Assembly: GCA_964016885.1 (NCBI GenBank)
Contig: OZ024743.1
Span: 72,735,125 to 72,799,124, forward strand
DNA length: 64,000 nucleotides
Direction of reading: 5' to 3'
DNA from: Eledone cirrhosa
Taxonomy: Eukaryota; Mollusca; Cephalopoda; Octopoda; Eledonidae
Numbering within the stretch: position 1 is the stretch's first letter; the number at the start of each line of letters is the position of its first letter. This document shows, piece by piece, positions 23,530 to 35,025 of the stretch. The translations under genes were made by a program, and so were the position numbers. Under the pieces are notes generated by a model that ran no database searches, was not told where the DNA came from, and saw only the letters and a list, made by a program, of their open reading frames with translations.

Positions 23530-23760
23530 ATACCGGATTAGCTGGCCTCCTCGAAGGTATATCTCGTTGGAGGTGTCTTGGGTGATTTAATGATAAGGAC
23601 CCCAGTACTATCATTTTATTTCTACAGCTGTGTAGACTGGAGCAACGTGAAATAAAGTGTCTTGCTCAAGGAAACAACACATCACCCTGTCCGAGAATTG
23701 AATTCACAGCCTTTGGTTAAGTTGGGAATTAGCAAAACCACTGTGTGGCTTAAAAATTGA
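23530..23760 (-). mobile_element. Diverged tRNA-derived SINE, minus orientation
   Basis: Read on the minus strand: GTGAATTCAATTCTCGGACA (box-B-like), then CTTGAGCAAGACACTTTATT and TTCACGTTGCTCCAGT, which resemble the S2 body at 62475-62515. An old copy. Confidence 0.5.
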
Positions 23761-23796
23761 GTTTATATATTATAGATCAATTCGTATTAATTTCTA

Positions 23797-23972
23797 AAGT
23801 ATCGGTAGAGGGTCGGAAGCCATGCTTTCCAGCATAGTTACATCCCTTTACGATTTGAGTTCAAATCCCACCGAGGATGACTTTGCGTTTCATCCTTAGG
23901 GGGTCGATAAAATAAAGTACCACTAATGCACTGTGTAATTGCTGGCCTTCGGCCTAAAGTAGAAACAATTAA
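23797..23972 (+). mobile_element. Octopus-type tRNA-derived SINE (family S1)
   Basis: TATCGGTAGAGGGTCGGAAG, box-B-like GAGTTCAAATCCCACCGAG, body TTCATCCTTAGGGGGTCGAT, ATAAAATAAAGTACCACTAA and tail AAAGTAGAAACAATTA. The same family is at 24505, 33284, 33931, 39338, 56812 and 63045 (minus). Confidence 0.8.
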
Positions 23973-24504
23973 TTTCTAAAATCCTTTTAAGACATTTCAA
24001 CGCTCATGTCTTCTGGTGAGATTTATTGTATCAGCGCAAACGAATATTTTTATTCCTTATAAACGATGAAGTGCAATAGTTGTAAATTACACCATAGGGT
24101 ATCTGAATAGAGAGGAAAATAGTCAACGATTGAATTTGACTGATCGTCGAAAATTTCGAGAGCTTTTATGAAGATGTCCAAAATCGGAGGTTTCATGACT
24201 GATATGTTAGTTATTAACCCGAAATTATGCATTTCTCATCCCAACTTACACACATATGAAAACCCAGGAAAATCGCTATATAATTTTTTATCGATATAAA
24301 CAAGCACTGATTTCGTCGGATCTTATTTTTTATGTGTTATTATCTTGACTGATATTTTATTTACTAATGAATATATTATTAAGGACATGCATATTTCTAA
24401 GTCCATTGCCGTGTGCGGGGAAAGTTCTTAATATATAATTTATTAGATGTGCTATCAATAAAGAAGATTTCGTCGTTTTCTATATATGAAGAACATGTTT
24501 TATT
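23973..24504. other. No recognised gene
   Basis: AT-rich unique sequence. TTTCGTCGGATCTTATTTTT near 24312 resembles an edge of the 34893 element's TCGTCAG region, but no ribozyme can be built from it. Confidence 0.4.
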
Positions 24505-24697
24505 ATATGAAGCACATTTGGGCAGTGGATTGGCAGTACCGGTAGCGGGTCGGACGCATAGAGTTACGGCTCTTGCTATTCTGAGTTCAAATCCCGCCGA
24601 GGTTAACTTTGCCTTTCATCCTTACGGGGTCGATAAAATAAAGTACCAGTAATGCACTAGGTAATTTTCTGGCCTTGTGCTAAAAGTAGAAACAATT
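24505..24697 (+). mobile_element. S1 SINE, near full length
   Basis: GATTGGCAGTACCGGTAGCG, CATAGAGTTACGGCTCTTGC, GAGTTCAAATCCCGCCGAGG and the AAAGTACCAGTAATGCACTA body and tail are all present. Confidence 0.85.
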
Positions 24698-27600
24698 ATA
24701 TAAAGCAGATATATAATTAATGTAGACACATATATTATCCCCCCCCCCCCCACACACACACACAAACACGCACTAATGAATTAAGATACGAATTGCATGT
24801 TGATGGGACGATCAAATATTCTAAAATGTCTTACAACCGTCTTCATGACACACAGAAAATATTATATTAACAGCTTTGTTATCTAGACAGCAACCTTATG
24901 CCGAAATTGTAAACCTATATAAAAGAGGCACATTCATTTACGATGGGAAATATTTCGTTATGGAATTTTAAGTTTTCTACGGATTCTTAAATATTTATGT
25001 AGACGCTGGCATGGGCGTGTCGGTAAGAATTTGCTCGCTACAATATGACACATACTTCTATCCCATTCTACTATACATAGGATACATTTATTCTACTCTA
25101 GTCATGCGTTGGCCAATAACATGAGTGTGATATTTAACAGAGGCAATTAGTTCGGAAGATCGTTGTATATATTTTCACAATCTATCTATCTCTAATAGAA
25201 ATCTGTTCTCCTCAGGCCTAAAGAGGGATGGGTCTGCCAGGTTTACAATGACCAAGGAATGGCGTATGTCAATTTTGCTCCCCTACGTCTCCACCTGGTT
25301 TTACAGGATCATATCATAATAGTAAAATAGTTGCAAGGTTATGGACGTTAGTCGTCTAGCAGGTGTTAGAATGGGTGATATAAGAAGAAATATAGGGATA
25401 GATAAGAAACAGCGTAAATAAACTTCACATGTAGAATGTAGGTGTGTAATTGGTCAGCCTTTTGGGATATATGGGTATGTGTGTTTGTATATTTAAGGTG
25501 AGAATATTGTTTTATCTTTATTTAGATGTTTGAATTTTGACGGATGATAAAATAATTGCTATACTCAATATCGAATACTTAAGGCCGAGTGTCGATGACC
25601 GAAACCAGTAAAGGGATGGATAAGCAGAAAGTTTTATAGAGTTTATTGGCTAAAACATCAACTATTTACGTTTTAAATCAAATTAGATCTACACGGCTTA
25701 CATGAAGATGTATCATCCGGAGGGAATATTTATTTGTATATACAAGAAACAAAGAATTAACTATATAAATCTTTGAGTGCAACGAAGAATGGATATCAAC
25801 AATTAGTTTCGGTTGGTGGTTGAATTTTATAGAAATCTATTCATTGAAAATTTAGAAGAATATAGAGCAAAATTGTAATTACGAATGCTATACAAAATGT
25901 TTTAAATTATTACCAATCATTAGAACACAAAGTTGAATAATTATTCAATCCGAGATGATATTATTTGTTGTTAATTGTCTTACGATATTTCTCCAAATAA
26001 GCTTTTCGATAATGAGTGCTCCAGTTGTTCTATCAACTCAACAACTTGCTCTAGAAAGTAACGTGTAAGTGGCTGAGTATCCCATTACACTTGTACTGTT
26101 CATGTAATACTTAGTGAGATTCCGTGTGACAGAGAGTGTAGCTGGTCGGAAATGCTTCCAGACATTTTCCGTCTATGCAATTTCGCTCATCAAGGCATGG
26201 GTTGGACGGAGGTTCTTGTAAATAATACTTTGTAAATTACCGCGTTGTAAATTACCGCGTTGAACCTGGATTCAAAATTTAAGAAGCGAAATCATCTCTT
26301 TGTGGCCTTACTCCTTCAAAAAGGTTTGCCGTTAATTATTAACCTCCCTACGTTATTTTAAGAATATTTTATTACAAGGGAGCTTTTTTAATGTAGAATT
26401 GTGAAAATTACTCTTTAACTTAATTCCACAATCCAGTATGCATCATTTTATTGAACCAAATAAATTATATGCGTTTCAGAAATTTCATATGAGTCTCTTA
26501 TTGTAAACAGTCGTTATAATTAGACGATTTGATCTGAAATTTCGACTTTCTATAGAGAACTAATATCTCAGTAATTACATGACAAGAAAGTTATTTGTAA
26601 TGGAAGAAATAAAACGACTGAAGAATACTAACATAATGTGATGTTACACCGGCTTGTTTTATGTCAAAGTTAATATATTATGTCTGATCATACATTACTA
26701 GCGGGACAACAATCTTGAAAAACTGACAGAATCATTGACAGAGGATAAATAGTTAACGTGATGAAATCTTCCGATAACAAGTTGTTGATAACCTCGAAAC
26801 ATGCGCATTATTTCACACCAATAAACACATATTTACATAAACTATCACCCTAAAACCACATTCTAGAAACTGGTTTTTCACTTCGAATATCACTATTGTA
26901 GATTTTCTCCCCATGGCCGCAGATACTGCTTTTCTCTTCTATCCTTCTTTTCACGATTTCCATGCAACATCCGGGAAGATTTTAAAATGTGTTCTATTAC
27001 ATAATTAAGCATAGTTGAATGCACCAAATAATCTTTCAATAACGACAAACTGGCTGTTTGCTAAATTATCAGTACATTTCTTCACCTATGGTTTCCTTCG
27101 TCGTAACTAATATGTTTATGCAATGCTTAATGCTCATGTTTATTTTACAACCGCTGAATTATGTAATACGCATGATGAAATTTGGTCGCATAATTATATA
27201 AAATACTATGTATATGTTAATTTCTCAATACCTGTCTTTCTCCATCTCTTTCATTTCCGTATACATATGTGAGGTGTTTGAACGATGCATTTATTTAGAG
27301 TTGCAAATGGGTGGGTGGTGAATAGCCCGAGTGTGGGAAATTCTGGATTGATGTTGATTCTCGCTGTCAACACGAAGAAGCAGTTGTGTATCGTTTCAAA
27401 GACCAATATAACACTACCATAAAATAGTTCTGCATTGACGAAGGGAAATAAAAGGAATCTACACAGTAACATGGCACTTGGAGATAAGCTGTTCATAGAG
27501 GAACCGAAGTATTTGAAATTGTATACATTAAGTATGCTGTCGATACAAGAAAAAAGCGGACGTTCAACACATTGGTAGAAGTTGGCTGTGAAATTAAAAA

Positions 27601-27909
27601 AATTACCGTCTTTGCAACACCGTGGATTATCAACAGATAGGGGCAAAGATTTGGCGTTAGAACAATACGCTGTCCACAAAAACATCTGACCTATGAGTTA
27701 TATTTCCGTATTTTCTTTGCATAATTTTCGTCCATCAACGGAGAATGTCTTCCCGAACCAACGTTATGTCTTCCTGATTTCCTGGTTGTAACGACTTCGT
27801 AATATTTACTTTTGCGTCTATATATGTATAAACGGGCACACACACACGCGCGCAGACATACACACATATATACACACATACGCATACATACACGCTTACA
27901 CATACACAC
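24698..27909. other. Long AT-rich stretch without supported gene
   Basis: Short C run and (CA)n at 24738-24768. The remainder shows no repeat head I recognise, apart from ACCGAAACCAGTA at 25602, which has a hammerhead-like GAAAC..GTA but no stem II. A 144-codon minus frame (27685-27251) shows no domain, and I regard it as chance. 27838-27905 is a short CA/GC-type low-complexity run. Confidence 0.5.
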
Positions 27910-28052
27910 AGTTCGGATCTAGCTGTCGAAGCGGCCGGCGTTCAACCGTCAGGGTCCTGAATCTATTCATATTACCCACTCTACTTGCCAAGTATCGAGT
28001 ACTCTGGTGCGTTATGGTACACCTGGTATCTTACCACACCCTCTTTGTTAAA
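27910..28052 (+). repeat. F1 repeat, copy 1
   Basis: TAGCTGTCGAAGCGGC, CAACCGTCAGGGTC, ATTACCCACTCTACTTGCCA, GAGTACTCTGGTGCGTTATG and TTACCACACCCTCTTTGTTA, ending in TATATATG. Other F1 copies: 32637, 40975, 44316, 46157, 58556, 60112 and 62760. Confidence 0.75.
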
Positions 28053-28064
28053 TATATATGTATG

Positions 28065-28215
28065 TAAAAGGTAAACAGAAATAACAACACAATCAGTATA
28101 TGGAAGGGATATATTAGGTTAACGCTTGATATAGGAGGAAGAGGGTCTTAACGTTTCGGACGTTAGTCCTCCATCAGAAAAAGGAATGAGAAATAAGATA
28201 GATTGAGGGGACGGG
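28065..28215 (-). repeat. Dispersed repeat with partial hammerhead-like hairpin
   Basis: Minus strand 28187-28155: CTGATGGAGGAC, loop TAAC, GTCC, GAAACG. The GGAC/GTCC stem and GAAA fit a hammerhead core with one extra base after CTGATG. No complementary stem I is found and the triplet reads GAC. Related to 1214-1345. Confidence 0.5.
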
Positions 28216-28269
28216 CGGGTTGGAATTGGAAAACATGTCTTTAAATAAATATATCTATATATATAATTC

Positions 28270-28427
28270 AGAAGATCCCGTAATAGGGTGAAAGCAGAAA
28301 TAATTTGCTTAAACGTTAATATGTAATTATAATAAATAATTGGTCTACGGGTTTATATATATATATATATACGCCCCACCTTTGCAAGCAGAGAAAAGCG
28401 GACGTAAATTGATGATGATGATGATAT
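28270..28427 (+). repeat. Short terminal repeat plus LINE 3' end with (GAT)n tail
   Basis: 28270-28345 matches the 21785 family. 28373-28427 (AGAGAAAAGCGGACGTAAAT then GATGATGATGATG) matches the 3' end of the LINE at 44477-45034 read on its own strand, so it is a very short 5'-truncated insertion. Confidence 0.6.
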
Positions 28428-29089
28428 AAACCTTATCGATCCTAGTCCTGAATTTGATCTTCACAATTGTTATTACTACACACACGCACACACACACACA
28501 CACACACACATATGTTGAAAAGGTAATACACTAGAGATAGATACAGTGCGCTATCAATAAAATAGGGAAGAACCACCAGTGTATGGAATCTATAACCTAT
28601 GAAAGGCAGACTATAGACACGATAATTAAAAATATGAATTAAAGTGTAAATAAATACCTCTTCGCAATTTAAGGGCTTTATTTCGTTTAGAAGAAAATAC
28701 TGGTCGTTTTCGGTTAGGCATATCGTATAACGATACTATAGAAGCAGTGTAAAAGTATTTTAGGTTAAATACTGAACCACTGAGAGCATGTAGTCGTTTC
28801 AATAAAAAGTTGCATTAAAAAAGGAAGGCATTGAATGTAAAATGCTAAGCTAAAAGCGAAAAATGAATGTCATTGTTTATGTATAATAAATTGGAAATGC
28901 TTTAGTAAGAGATGGATATAAAAGTAATTTAGGTTAAATAGTATAGGAAGGTGTGTAGGATACATACATACATACATACACACGACGCTTAGCTTTATAT
29001 AAGTATCGTGTGTATGTGTGTGTGTGTGCTATGCGAGCGACGACAGATCAAAGATATATAACAGGTGACTGAATCTTAACTAAAGTGTG

Positions 29090-29093
<4 letters not shown>
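28428..29093. other. No gene; (CA)n at 28480-28510
   Basis: AT-rich unique sequence with two short CA/TG microsatellites (28480-28510, 29006-29030). Confidence 0.5.
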
Positions 29094-29148
<55 letters not shown>

Positions 29149-29167
29149 TCTCTCTCTCTCTCTCTCT
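29094..29167. repeat. (TC)n microsatellite
   Basis: CT dinucleotides with one ACCC interruption. Confidence 0.95.
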
Positions 29168-29561
29168 ATGAATATCTAACACTTTAATTGTATCTCTCTC
29201 TGTCTTAACGGCCTATCTCTCTCTGCAGTGTTGTCATATAGGGAGTGGAGAGCGAAAGAGAGAGTAAAGCAGTTAAATTATAGAGAGGGGGAATAATATA
29301 TAATAGAGAGAAGGAAGAGTGACGGAGAGAGTAAAGCTAAGAAATTATAGGGAGGTAAACATCGATAGAAAAAGACAGTTTGTTTGCCCTAGAGACCACA
29401 TTTTTCAATTTAGAGAACCCCAAGTAGACCTGTCGCTTTATCGGTGCCTTTTACATTAATGTGTAAATTTCCATGACAATCCGAGCATTGGTACTACACT
29501 TTTGCCTGTATCCAGACACGACTCAGAAAATTTTCGCCCATTTCACATTTATATAATATAT

Positions 29562-29583
29562 ATATATATACACACACACGCAC

Positions 29584-29634
<51 letters not shown>
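29562..29634. repeat. (CA)n microsatellite
   Basis: ATATAT passes into CACACA with two CACG interruptions. Confidence 0.95.
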
Positions 29635-29637
<3 letters not shown>

Positions 29638-29659
29638 TTACGTATATATATATATATAT

Positions 29660-30025
29660 ATATGGATGTATATATAATGTATTTTGCAATACACTTTATG
29701 CTTAGTTAAAAGCATTTTGAAGACCGTAAGCTATTGTTTTTTAGAGTAGTGACAAATTCACTTACTTTGAGCTCAGCAAACTATTTACTAGAATTCTATA
29801 AGAATATAACATCAGTGATCTCGGTAGACAGGTGGGAGTAGTTAGCCTTGATAAGCTTCAACAAAAGCGAAACAAGGCCTTGTCGGCTTATCTCCCCTGT
29901 TTGCTGAGATCAAAGTAAGTGAATTTGTCACTACTCTAAAAAAACAATAGCTTACGGTCTTCAAAATGCTTTTAACTAAGCATAAAGTGTATTGCAAAAT
30001 ACATTATATATACATCCATATATAT
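29660..30025. mobile_element. Fold-back element H1 with a central hammerhead
   Basis: Arms 29660-29781 and 29899-30025 are near-perfect inverted repeats (for example AGACCGTAAGCTATTGTTTT and its complement). The 117-bp centre folds into a hammerhead. Flanked by AT microsatellites. No ORF. Confidence 0.85.
29817..29911 (+). ncRNA. Degenerate hammerhead ribozyme with long stem I at the centre of H1
   Basis: Stem I is built from GATCTC/GAGATC, CAGG/CCTG, GGGAG/CTCCC and AGCC/GGCT with internal loops. The core at 29848-29854 reads TTGATAA (consensus CTGATGA, two transition changes). Stem II is GCTT-CAACAA-AAGC, then GAAA at 29869, stem III ACAAGG/CCTTGT and triplet GTC (29882-29884). All three stems survive although two core bases have changed, so an active ancestor is likely and this copy probably is not active. 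Confidence 0.7.
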
Positions 30026-30051
30026 ATTGCTATTTCAGAGCTCCAATTCTA

Positions 30052-30053
<2 letters not shown>

Positions 30054-30112
<59 letters not shown>
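30054..30112. repeat. (AT)n microsatellite
   Basis: About 58 bp of AT dinucleotides. Confidence 0.95.
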
Positions 30113-30114
<2 letters not shown>

Positions 30115-30334
30115 TATGTATGTATGTATACGTACATACATATATGTATACAGACGTACAGTATTATGTATATATATATACACATACATGCACACATATA
30201 TGTATGCACGTATCGGTTTACCGAACATTTATTCTAATGCTCGGTTTGTTTGTTTGTAAAGAAACCAACAGCCCGAATTACGCCGTTCAGTGTTTAGGCA
30301 ACCACGTCACCTTTTTGTTCAACACGGACACATG

Positions 30335-30379
30335 AACGATGTACTAGTTTCAAGCTTATTAGCTATCGTCAGCACCGTA
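30335..30379 (-). ncRNA. Hammerhead ribozyme motif in F2
   Basis: Core CTGACGA (an allowed CTGANGA), stem II AGCT-AATA-AGCT, GAAA, ACTAGT with GTA triplet, and stem I with six pairs (ACGGTG/CATCGT). Confidence 0.7.
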
Positions 30380-30852
30380 TACCCTCCTGCCAGATGGTTG
30401 AACGTCTGAACGTATATACTTTCCTTATGCATATTAACGGCTAAGCAGCCTAATTTGCATATCGAGTGAGTTTAGTCGGCCGGGCGCACCGAACACGATA
30501 AATGGAATAGAATGAAACGAAATTTCATTTCTCACTCATAGTACGGCACTTACTTAAATGTAAGTATGTAAGTATGTATACGTACATACATATATGTATA
30601 CATACGTACAGTATTATGTATATACATACATACATGCACACATATATATATATGCACGTATCGGTTTACCGAACATTTATTATAATGTTCGGTTTGTTTG
30701 TTTGTAAACAAACAAACAGCCCGAATTATGCCGTACAGTGTTTAGGCAACCACGTAACCTTTTTGTTCAACACTGACACAGGAACGTGTACTAGTTAATA
30801 TGCATAAGCAAAGTATATACTTTCAGACGTTCAACCATCTTGCATGTGGGTA

Positions 30853-30897
30853 TACGATGCTGACGATAGCTAATAAGCTTGAAACTAGTACAGCGTT
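30853..30897 (+). ncRNA. Hammerhead ribozyme motif in F2, stem I damaged
   Basis: CTGACGA, AGCT-AATA-AGCT, GAAA and AC-TA-GT-A are intact. Stem I reads ACGATG against CAGCGT with a mismatch, so activity is doubtful. Confidence 0.6.
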
Positions 30898-31162
30898 CCT
30901 GTGTCAGTGTTGAACAAAAAGGTGACATTGTTGCCTAAACACTGTACGGCGTAATTCGGGCTGTTTGTTTGTTTACAAACAAACAAACCGAGCATTATAA
31001 TAAATGTTCGGTAAACTGATACGTGCATATATATATATGTGCATGCATGTATATATATACATACTACTGTACGTCTGTATACATATATGTATGTACGTAT
31101 ACATACATACATACTTACATTTAAGTAAGTGCCGTACTAAGAATGAGAATTTCGTTTTATTC

Positions 31163-31163
31163 T

Positions 31164-31227
<64 letters not shown>
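31163..31227. repeat. (AT)n-(GT)n microsatellite
   Basis: AT dinucleotides grading into GTGTGTG. Confidence 0.95.
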
Positions 31228-31232
31228 CATAC

Positions 31233-31445
31233 AAACGAGCGTGTGCTGAAAAGTTCCTGTCTTTGGGTGAAAGAAAATACAGGAGAAACAGTTTATTATG
31301 ATTTTATTCAACATATTTCCTGCTCAGATTTACACACCTATTGCAGCCGTCCTTAGGTTTTTCTAAGCCCTGCAAAAACAACTCGGAAGGATAGGCCTCC
31401 AAACGGGCCTCAGTAGTAGCGATGGAGTCAGGAACGTTTCAGCAC
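31233..31445 (-). pseudogene. Mariner-like transposase C-terminal fragment
   Basis: Minus strand from 31445 reads NVPDSIATTEARLEAYPSEL, FLQGLRKPKDGCNRCVNLSR and KYVE-stop, the pattern at the end of mariner-family transposases (FLxGLxxLxxRxxxCxxxxxxYVE). The terminal part GACAGGAACTTTTCAGCAC may be its terminal repeat. Only the last ~55 codons and 3' end are present; the DD(D/E) catalytic residues are missing. Confidence 0.65.
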
Positions 31446-31984
31446 GACCTCATATATATGCGTATACATGTATGCGTGAGGGTGTGTGTGTGTGTATGTG
31501 TTTGTATGTGTGTGTGTCTGTTAGTGTGCACGCCCTCCATATATCTCACGTGCCAACAAACGTATACTTACTTGATATGTGCTTTTAACTAATCCTAATA
31601 ACATCATAGAAACGATTCTCTTTATTTTATCCATCTGGTGTATTGTGAAACAATCTACATTTTACCCGAGATGTTTCGAAGAATATTTCGCTACAAATTG
31701 GTAGATATATTTATGATAATACACTGTCGATAGTGTATAATATAAGTAATATAGAATAACGTATTTTATATCATAATGAAATATATGCGGTTTAATGTTC
31801 TATTTTGCCTTTTAAATATATTTCCAGAAGCGAACGTTAAGATGGATCTTTTTATCTTAATAACGTTATTAAAAGAAATATTAAGTTTTTGAGATTCAAA
31901 TCCATTCAATTAAATTTTGCATACACATAAATTCCCGAATCCATTATCTCCCCCCCCCCTCCTTTCGTGTATGTATATATATTT
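31446..31984. other. No gene; short TG microsatellite at 31480-31525
   Basis: AT-rich unique sequence; C run at 31951-31960. Confidence 0.5.
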
Positions 31985-32580
31985 ACAAACAAACCGAGCA
32001 TTATAATAAATGTTCGGTAAACCCATACGTACATATGTGTATATGTGTGCATGTATGCATATACATACTACTGTACGTCTGTATACATATATTATATTTA
32101 AGTATCAGCCGTACTAAGAGTGAGAAATGAAATTTAATTTGTTCCATTTATCGTTTTCAGTACGCCCGGCCGACTAACTGACTCGATATGTAAATTAGGC
32201 TGCTCACCCGTTAATATGCATAAGGAAAGTATATACTTTCAAACGTTCAATCAACTGACAGGAAGGTATACGGTGCTGATGACAGCTAATAAGCTAGAAA
32301 CTATTTCATCCTTCCTTTGTTAGTGTTGAACAAAATAGCAACGATGGTTGCCCAACATTGTACTGCTAATAATTCGGGATGTTTGTTTAAAAACAAACTG
32401 AGCATTAAAATAAATGTTCGGTCAACCCATACGTGCATATATGTATATGTGTGCATGTATATATGTATATACATACTACTGTACGTCTGTATACATATAT
32501 GTATGTAGCTATACATACTTATATTTAAATATCAGCCGTACTAAGAGTGAGAAATGAAATTTTATTTTTCCCATTTATAT
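31985..32580 (+). mobile_element. Two F2 fragments in direct orientation
   Basis: 31985-32160 holds only the 3' third (ACCGAGCATTATAATAAATG). 32125-32580 is a fuller, older monomer starting GTGAGAAATGAAATTTAATT with a TATACTTTCAAACGTTCAAT block. Confidence 0.75.
32269..32313 (+). ncRNA. Decayed hammerhead motif in F2
   Basis: CTGATGA exact, stem II AGCT-AATA-AGCT, GAAA. Stem III/triplet eroded (CTATTTC) and stem I CGGTG/CATCC partly mismatched. Confidence 0.5.
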
Positions 32581-32594
32581 ATATATATATATTT

Positions 32595-32771
32595 ATTAAA
32601 ATAACAGTTTAAAGTTTAAGGAAAGAATCGCTGGACTCCAGAAATAGCCGTCGAAACGGCTTGACCTCTGCCGTCGGGGTCTTACTTTTTTCTATTTCCC
32701 ACTCTACTACCCTAAGTATTGAGTACTCTGGTGCGTTATGGTTCATCTGGTTCCTTACCACAAATCTTTGT

Positions 32772-32776
<5 letters not shown>
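32595..32776 (+). repeat. F1 repeat, copy 2, preceded by a reversed 21785-type end
   Basis: 32595-32635 is the reverse of the CTTAAACTTTAATCTGTTAT family. From 32639 follow AGAAATAGCCGTCGAAACGG, CTCTGCCGTCGGGGTCTTAC, TTTCCCACTCTACTACCCTA and GAGTACTCTGGTGCGTTATG. Confidence 0.75.
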
Positions 32777-32802
<26 letters not shown>

Positions 32803-32808
32803 ATATAC

Positions 32809-32876
<68 letters not shown>

Positions 32877-32932
32877 ATATATGTGTGTGTGTGTGTGTAT
32901 ATATATGTGTGTGTGTGTGTGTGTGTATATAC

Positions 32933-33009
<77 letters not shown>

Positions 33010-33056
33010 TGTGTGGGTGTGTATATATGTGTGTGTGTGTATATATATATATATGT
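32777..33056. repeat. Compound (TG)n/(TA)n microsatellite
   Basis: Alternating blocks of GTGTGT and ATATAT over 280 bp. The long open frames here are artefacts of the repeat. Confidence 0.95.
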
Positions 33057-33283
33057 ATGTATATGGCCACGAAGATTTGTATATTTAAAAGTGTTGCCAT
33101 ATTATCTGTGGGGCAAGTGGCTCCTCCTCTTATTTCCTTCTGTAGCACTATTGTGCCGTCAATATATCTTCTGTCCTATACATCATTATTGTCTCGTCCT
33201 TTAACCTCCATCATGTTTCACATCATCTATGTGTGGTGAGTCCTACCAATCAAAACCTTCCTCTCTCAGCATTATTTTCTTTT

Positions 33284-33393
33284 CAAATCCCGCCGAGCTT
33301 AACTTTGCCTTTCATCCTTACGGGGCCGATAAAATAAAGTACCAGTAATGCACTGGGTGATTGCTGGCCTTGTGCCAAAAGTAGAAACAATTA
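33284..33393 (+). mobile_element. S1 SINE, 5' truncated
   Basis: TTTCAAATCCCGCCGAGCTT to GCCAAAAGTAGAAACAATTA. Confidence 0.8.
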
Positions 33394-33662
33394 TTTTCTT
33401 TGTCTTTGTGTTCGTGTCAATAGGGCTAACTGACAGTTTTGGCCACATATTGTTCAAAATAAATGTCGTATACTTAATTCCATATAGGATTTGTTCGTGT
33501 CCTGAAATTTCACTTAACCTTTGTTTTTTAAGATTTGTAATTGTTTACCTTACCAGATACTGTGAGCGGGATGGATCAGATTTAACCTCGATCAATTCAG
33601 AAGAAAAATATGTTCATTTCGACGGCTGATGAACGCAGAGATTTTGTATTCCCGTTGCCTTG

Positions 33663-33756
<94 letters not shown>

Positions 33757-33761
33757 GAATA

Positions 33762-33799
<38 letters not shown>

Positions 33800-33839
33800 A
33801 GTGTATACGTGTGTATATGTGTGTATACGTGTGTGTGCT

Positions 33840-33871
<32 letters not shown>

Positions 33872-33930
33872 TGTGTGTGTTTTCTCCGTTTCAACAGCTA
33901 GTGCATATATATATCGGTGTATTATTGACT
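33394..33930. repeat. Unique sequence followed by long (AC)n and (GT)n tracts
   Basis: 33664-33748 is (AC)n and 33766-33880 (GT)n. Together they can form a hairpin, because AC and GT tracts are complementary. Before them (33394-33660) there is no recognised feature. Confidence 0.8.
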
Positions 33931-34122
33931 AGCGGTAGATTGGCAGTATCGGAAGAGGGTCGACACCATGCTTTGACGCATAGAGTTGCGGCCCTTGCCA
34001 TTCTGAGTTCAAATCCTACCGAGCTTATATTTGCCTTTCATTCATACGGGGTCGATTAAATAAAGTACCAATAATGCACTTGGATAATTGCTGGTCTCGT
34101 GCCAAAAGTAGAAACAATTATT
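33931..34122 (+). mobile_element. S1 SINE, full length
   Basis: TAGCGGTAGATTGGCAGTAT, GCATAGAGTTGCGGCCCTTG, GAGTTCAAATCCTACCGAGC, ATTAAATAAAGTACCAATAA and tail AAAGTAGAAACAATTA. Confidence 0.85.
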
Positions 34123-34309
34123 GACTGACCTGAGAATGAGTACTGAATATCGATGGATAGTTTAAATGTTAATTTATTATGGCTAGTGGTGAACTTTGTT
34201 ACTGATGTGTTTCACGATCGTACTCACAGGTGAAACATATATGTAGATTCAAAGCTTCTCTGGGTTGATTTATTGAGAATCCTGTCAAGTTAAATGGTAA
34301 CACCAGGTT

Positions 34310-34452
34310 ACATATTTTTCACCAAATACGTTGTTCATTCAACAACACTTCATGATATAATAAAACCAGTTGAGGTCCTCAATATCATGCTTCATTCAAC
34401 AATACCTCGTAATTTTATCAACCAGTGGAAGCCCTCAATATCATGCTTTTTA
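34310..34452. repeat. Two-copy tandem repeat of ~62 bp
   Basis: CATTCAACAACACTTCATGA..CAATATCATGCTTCATTCAA is followed by a second copy CATTCAACAATACCTCGTAA..CAATATCATGCTTTTTAAGT with about 15% difference. Confidence 0.75.
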
Positions 34453-34834
34453 AGTCTATTTACCATCTTGTTCTCTTTTATGTAAAAACATAAACAAATA
34501 TATATCAATGAAACCACGTGTAATGCACAAATAAATATTCCCATCTTGCCCACTGTGTGTTGATTGATTTAACTTTCTTTTGAATATAAACATCTATATA
34601 TACATGTATATATAGATCTATATAAATAAGTATATATACATGTATATATACTATATATTAGTGATTCGGCAAAAATGATCGATAACATCAATTTCATACT
34701 TGAATTAATTTAAATGAAACAGGTGGACCATTTAAAAATGAAAAGACATTGTGCGTGGTCCTGTATACACACTCACACCTATATACACACACAGACAGAC
34801 ACACAGACATATATATATATGTATGTGTCTTGTC

Positions 34835-34839
<5 letters not shown>

Positions 34840-34877
<38 letters not shown>

Positions 34878-34895
34878 TTATTTATATATATATCA
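34840..34895. repeat. (AT)n microsatellite
   Basis: AT run next to the left end of H2. Confidence 0.95.
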
Positions 34896-34929
34896 AAATA
34901 AAGATCCGAAGGCATGGTATAAATTTCAA

Positions 34930-35025
34930 ATCATTTTAATCACGACACATGTTTCAATAAGAAATAGATCGATCGTGCGGCCATGATCAATTATCACTGA
35001 TTTCGTCAGGTAAAAATGAATTGTC
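34930..35025 (-). ncRNA. Hammerhead ribozyme motif, left arm of H2
   Basis: Minus strand: stem I with AC/GT and CATTT/AAATG around an internal loop, core CTGACGA (35009-35003), a long stem II (AAT..ATT, ATA/TAT, TTGATC/GATCGA) and GAAA. Stem III is ACA-TG-TGT (34955-34944 GAAACATGTGTC) and cleavage is at GTC. Core complete. Confidence 0.75.

Larger units (their letters stand above)
30113..31150. mobile_element. Two F2 copies: a complete monomer followed by an imperfect inverted dimer
   Basis: 30113-30560 is one minus-oriented monomer ending at the AAACGAAATTTCATTTCTCA phrase. 30560-31150 is an inverted pair (arm 1 about 30565-30795, arm 2 about 30835-31135) with a much shorter centre than 20829-21647. 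Arm sequences such as GTTCGGTTTGTTTGTTTGTA are shared. Confidence 0.8.

Noticed and set aside
27251..27685. 144-codon minus-strand frame
   Set aside because: No recognisable domain, no signal for splicing or a partner exon, and AT-rich surroundings. Could be chance; not called as a gene.
32661..33239. 192-codon Tyr/Ile/Cys/Val frame
   Set aside because: Translation of TG/TA microsatellite.
34205..34250. CTGATGTG..GTGAAACATATATGTA as a hammerhead
   Set aside because: The core is CTGATGT and the G of GAAA is needed for the CAC/GTG stem; no stem I.
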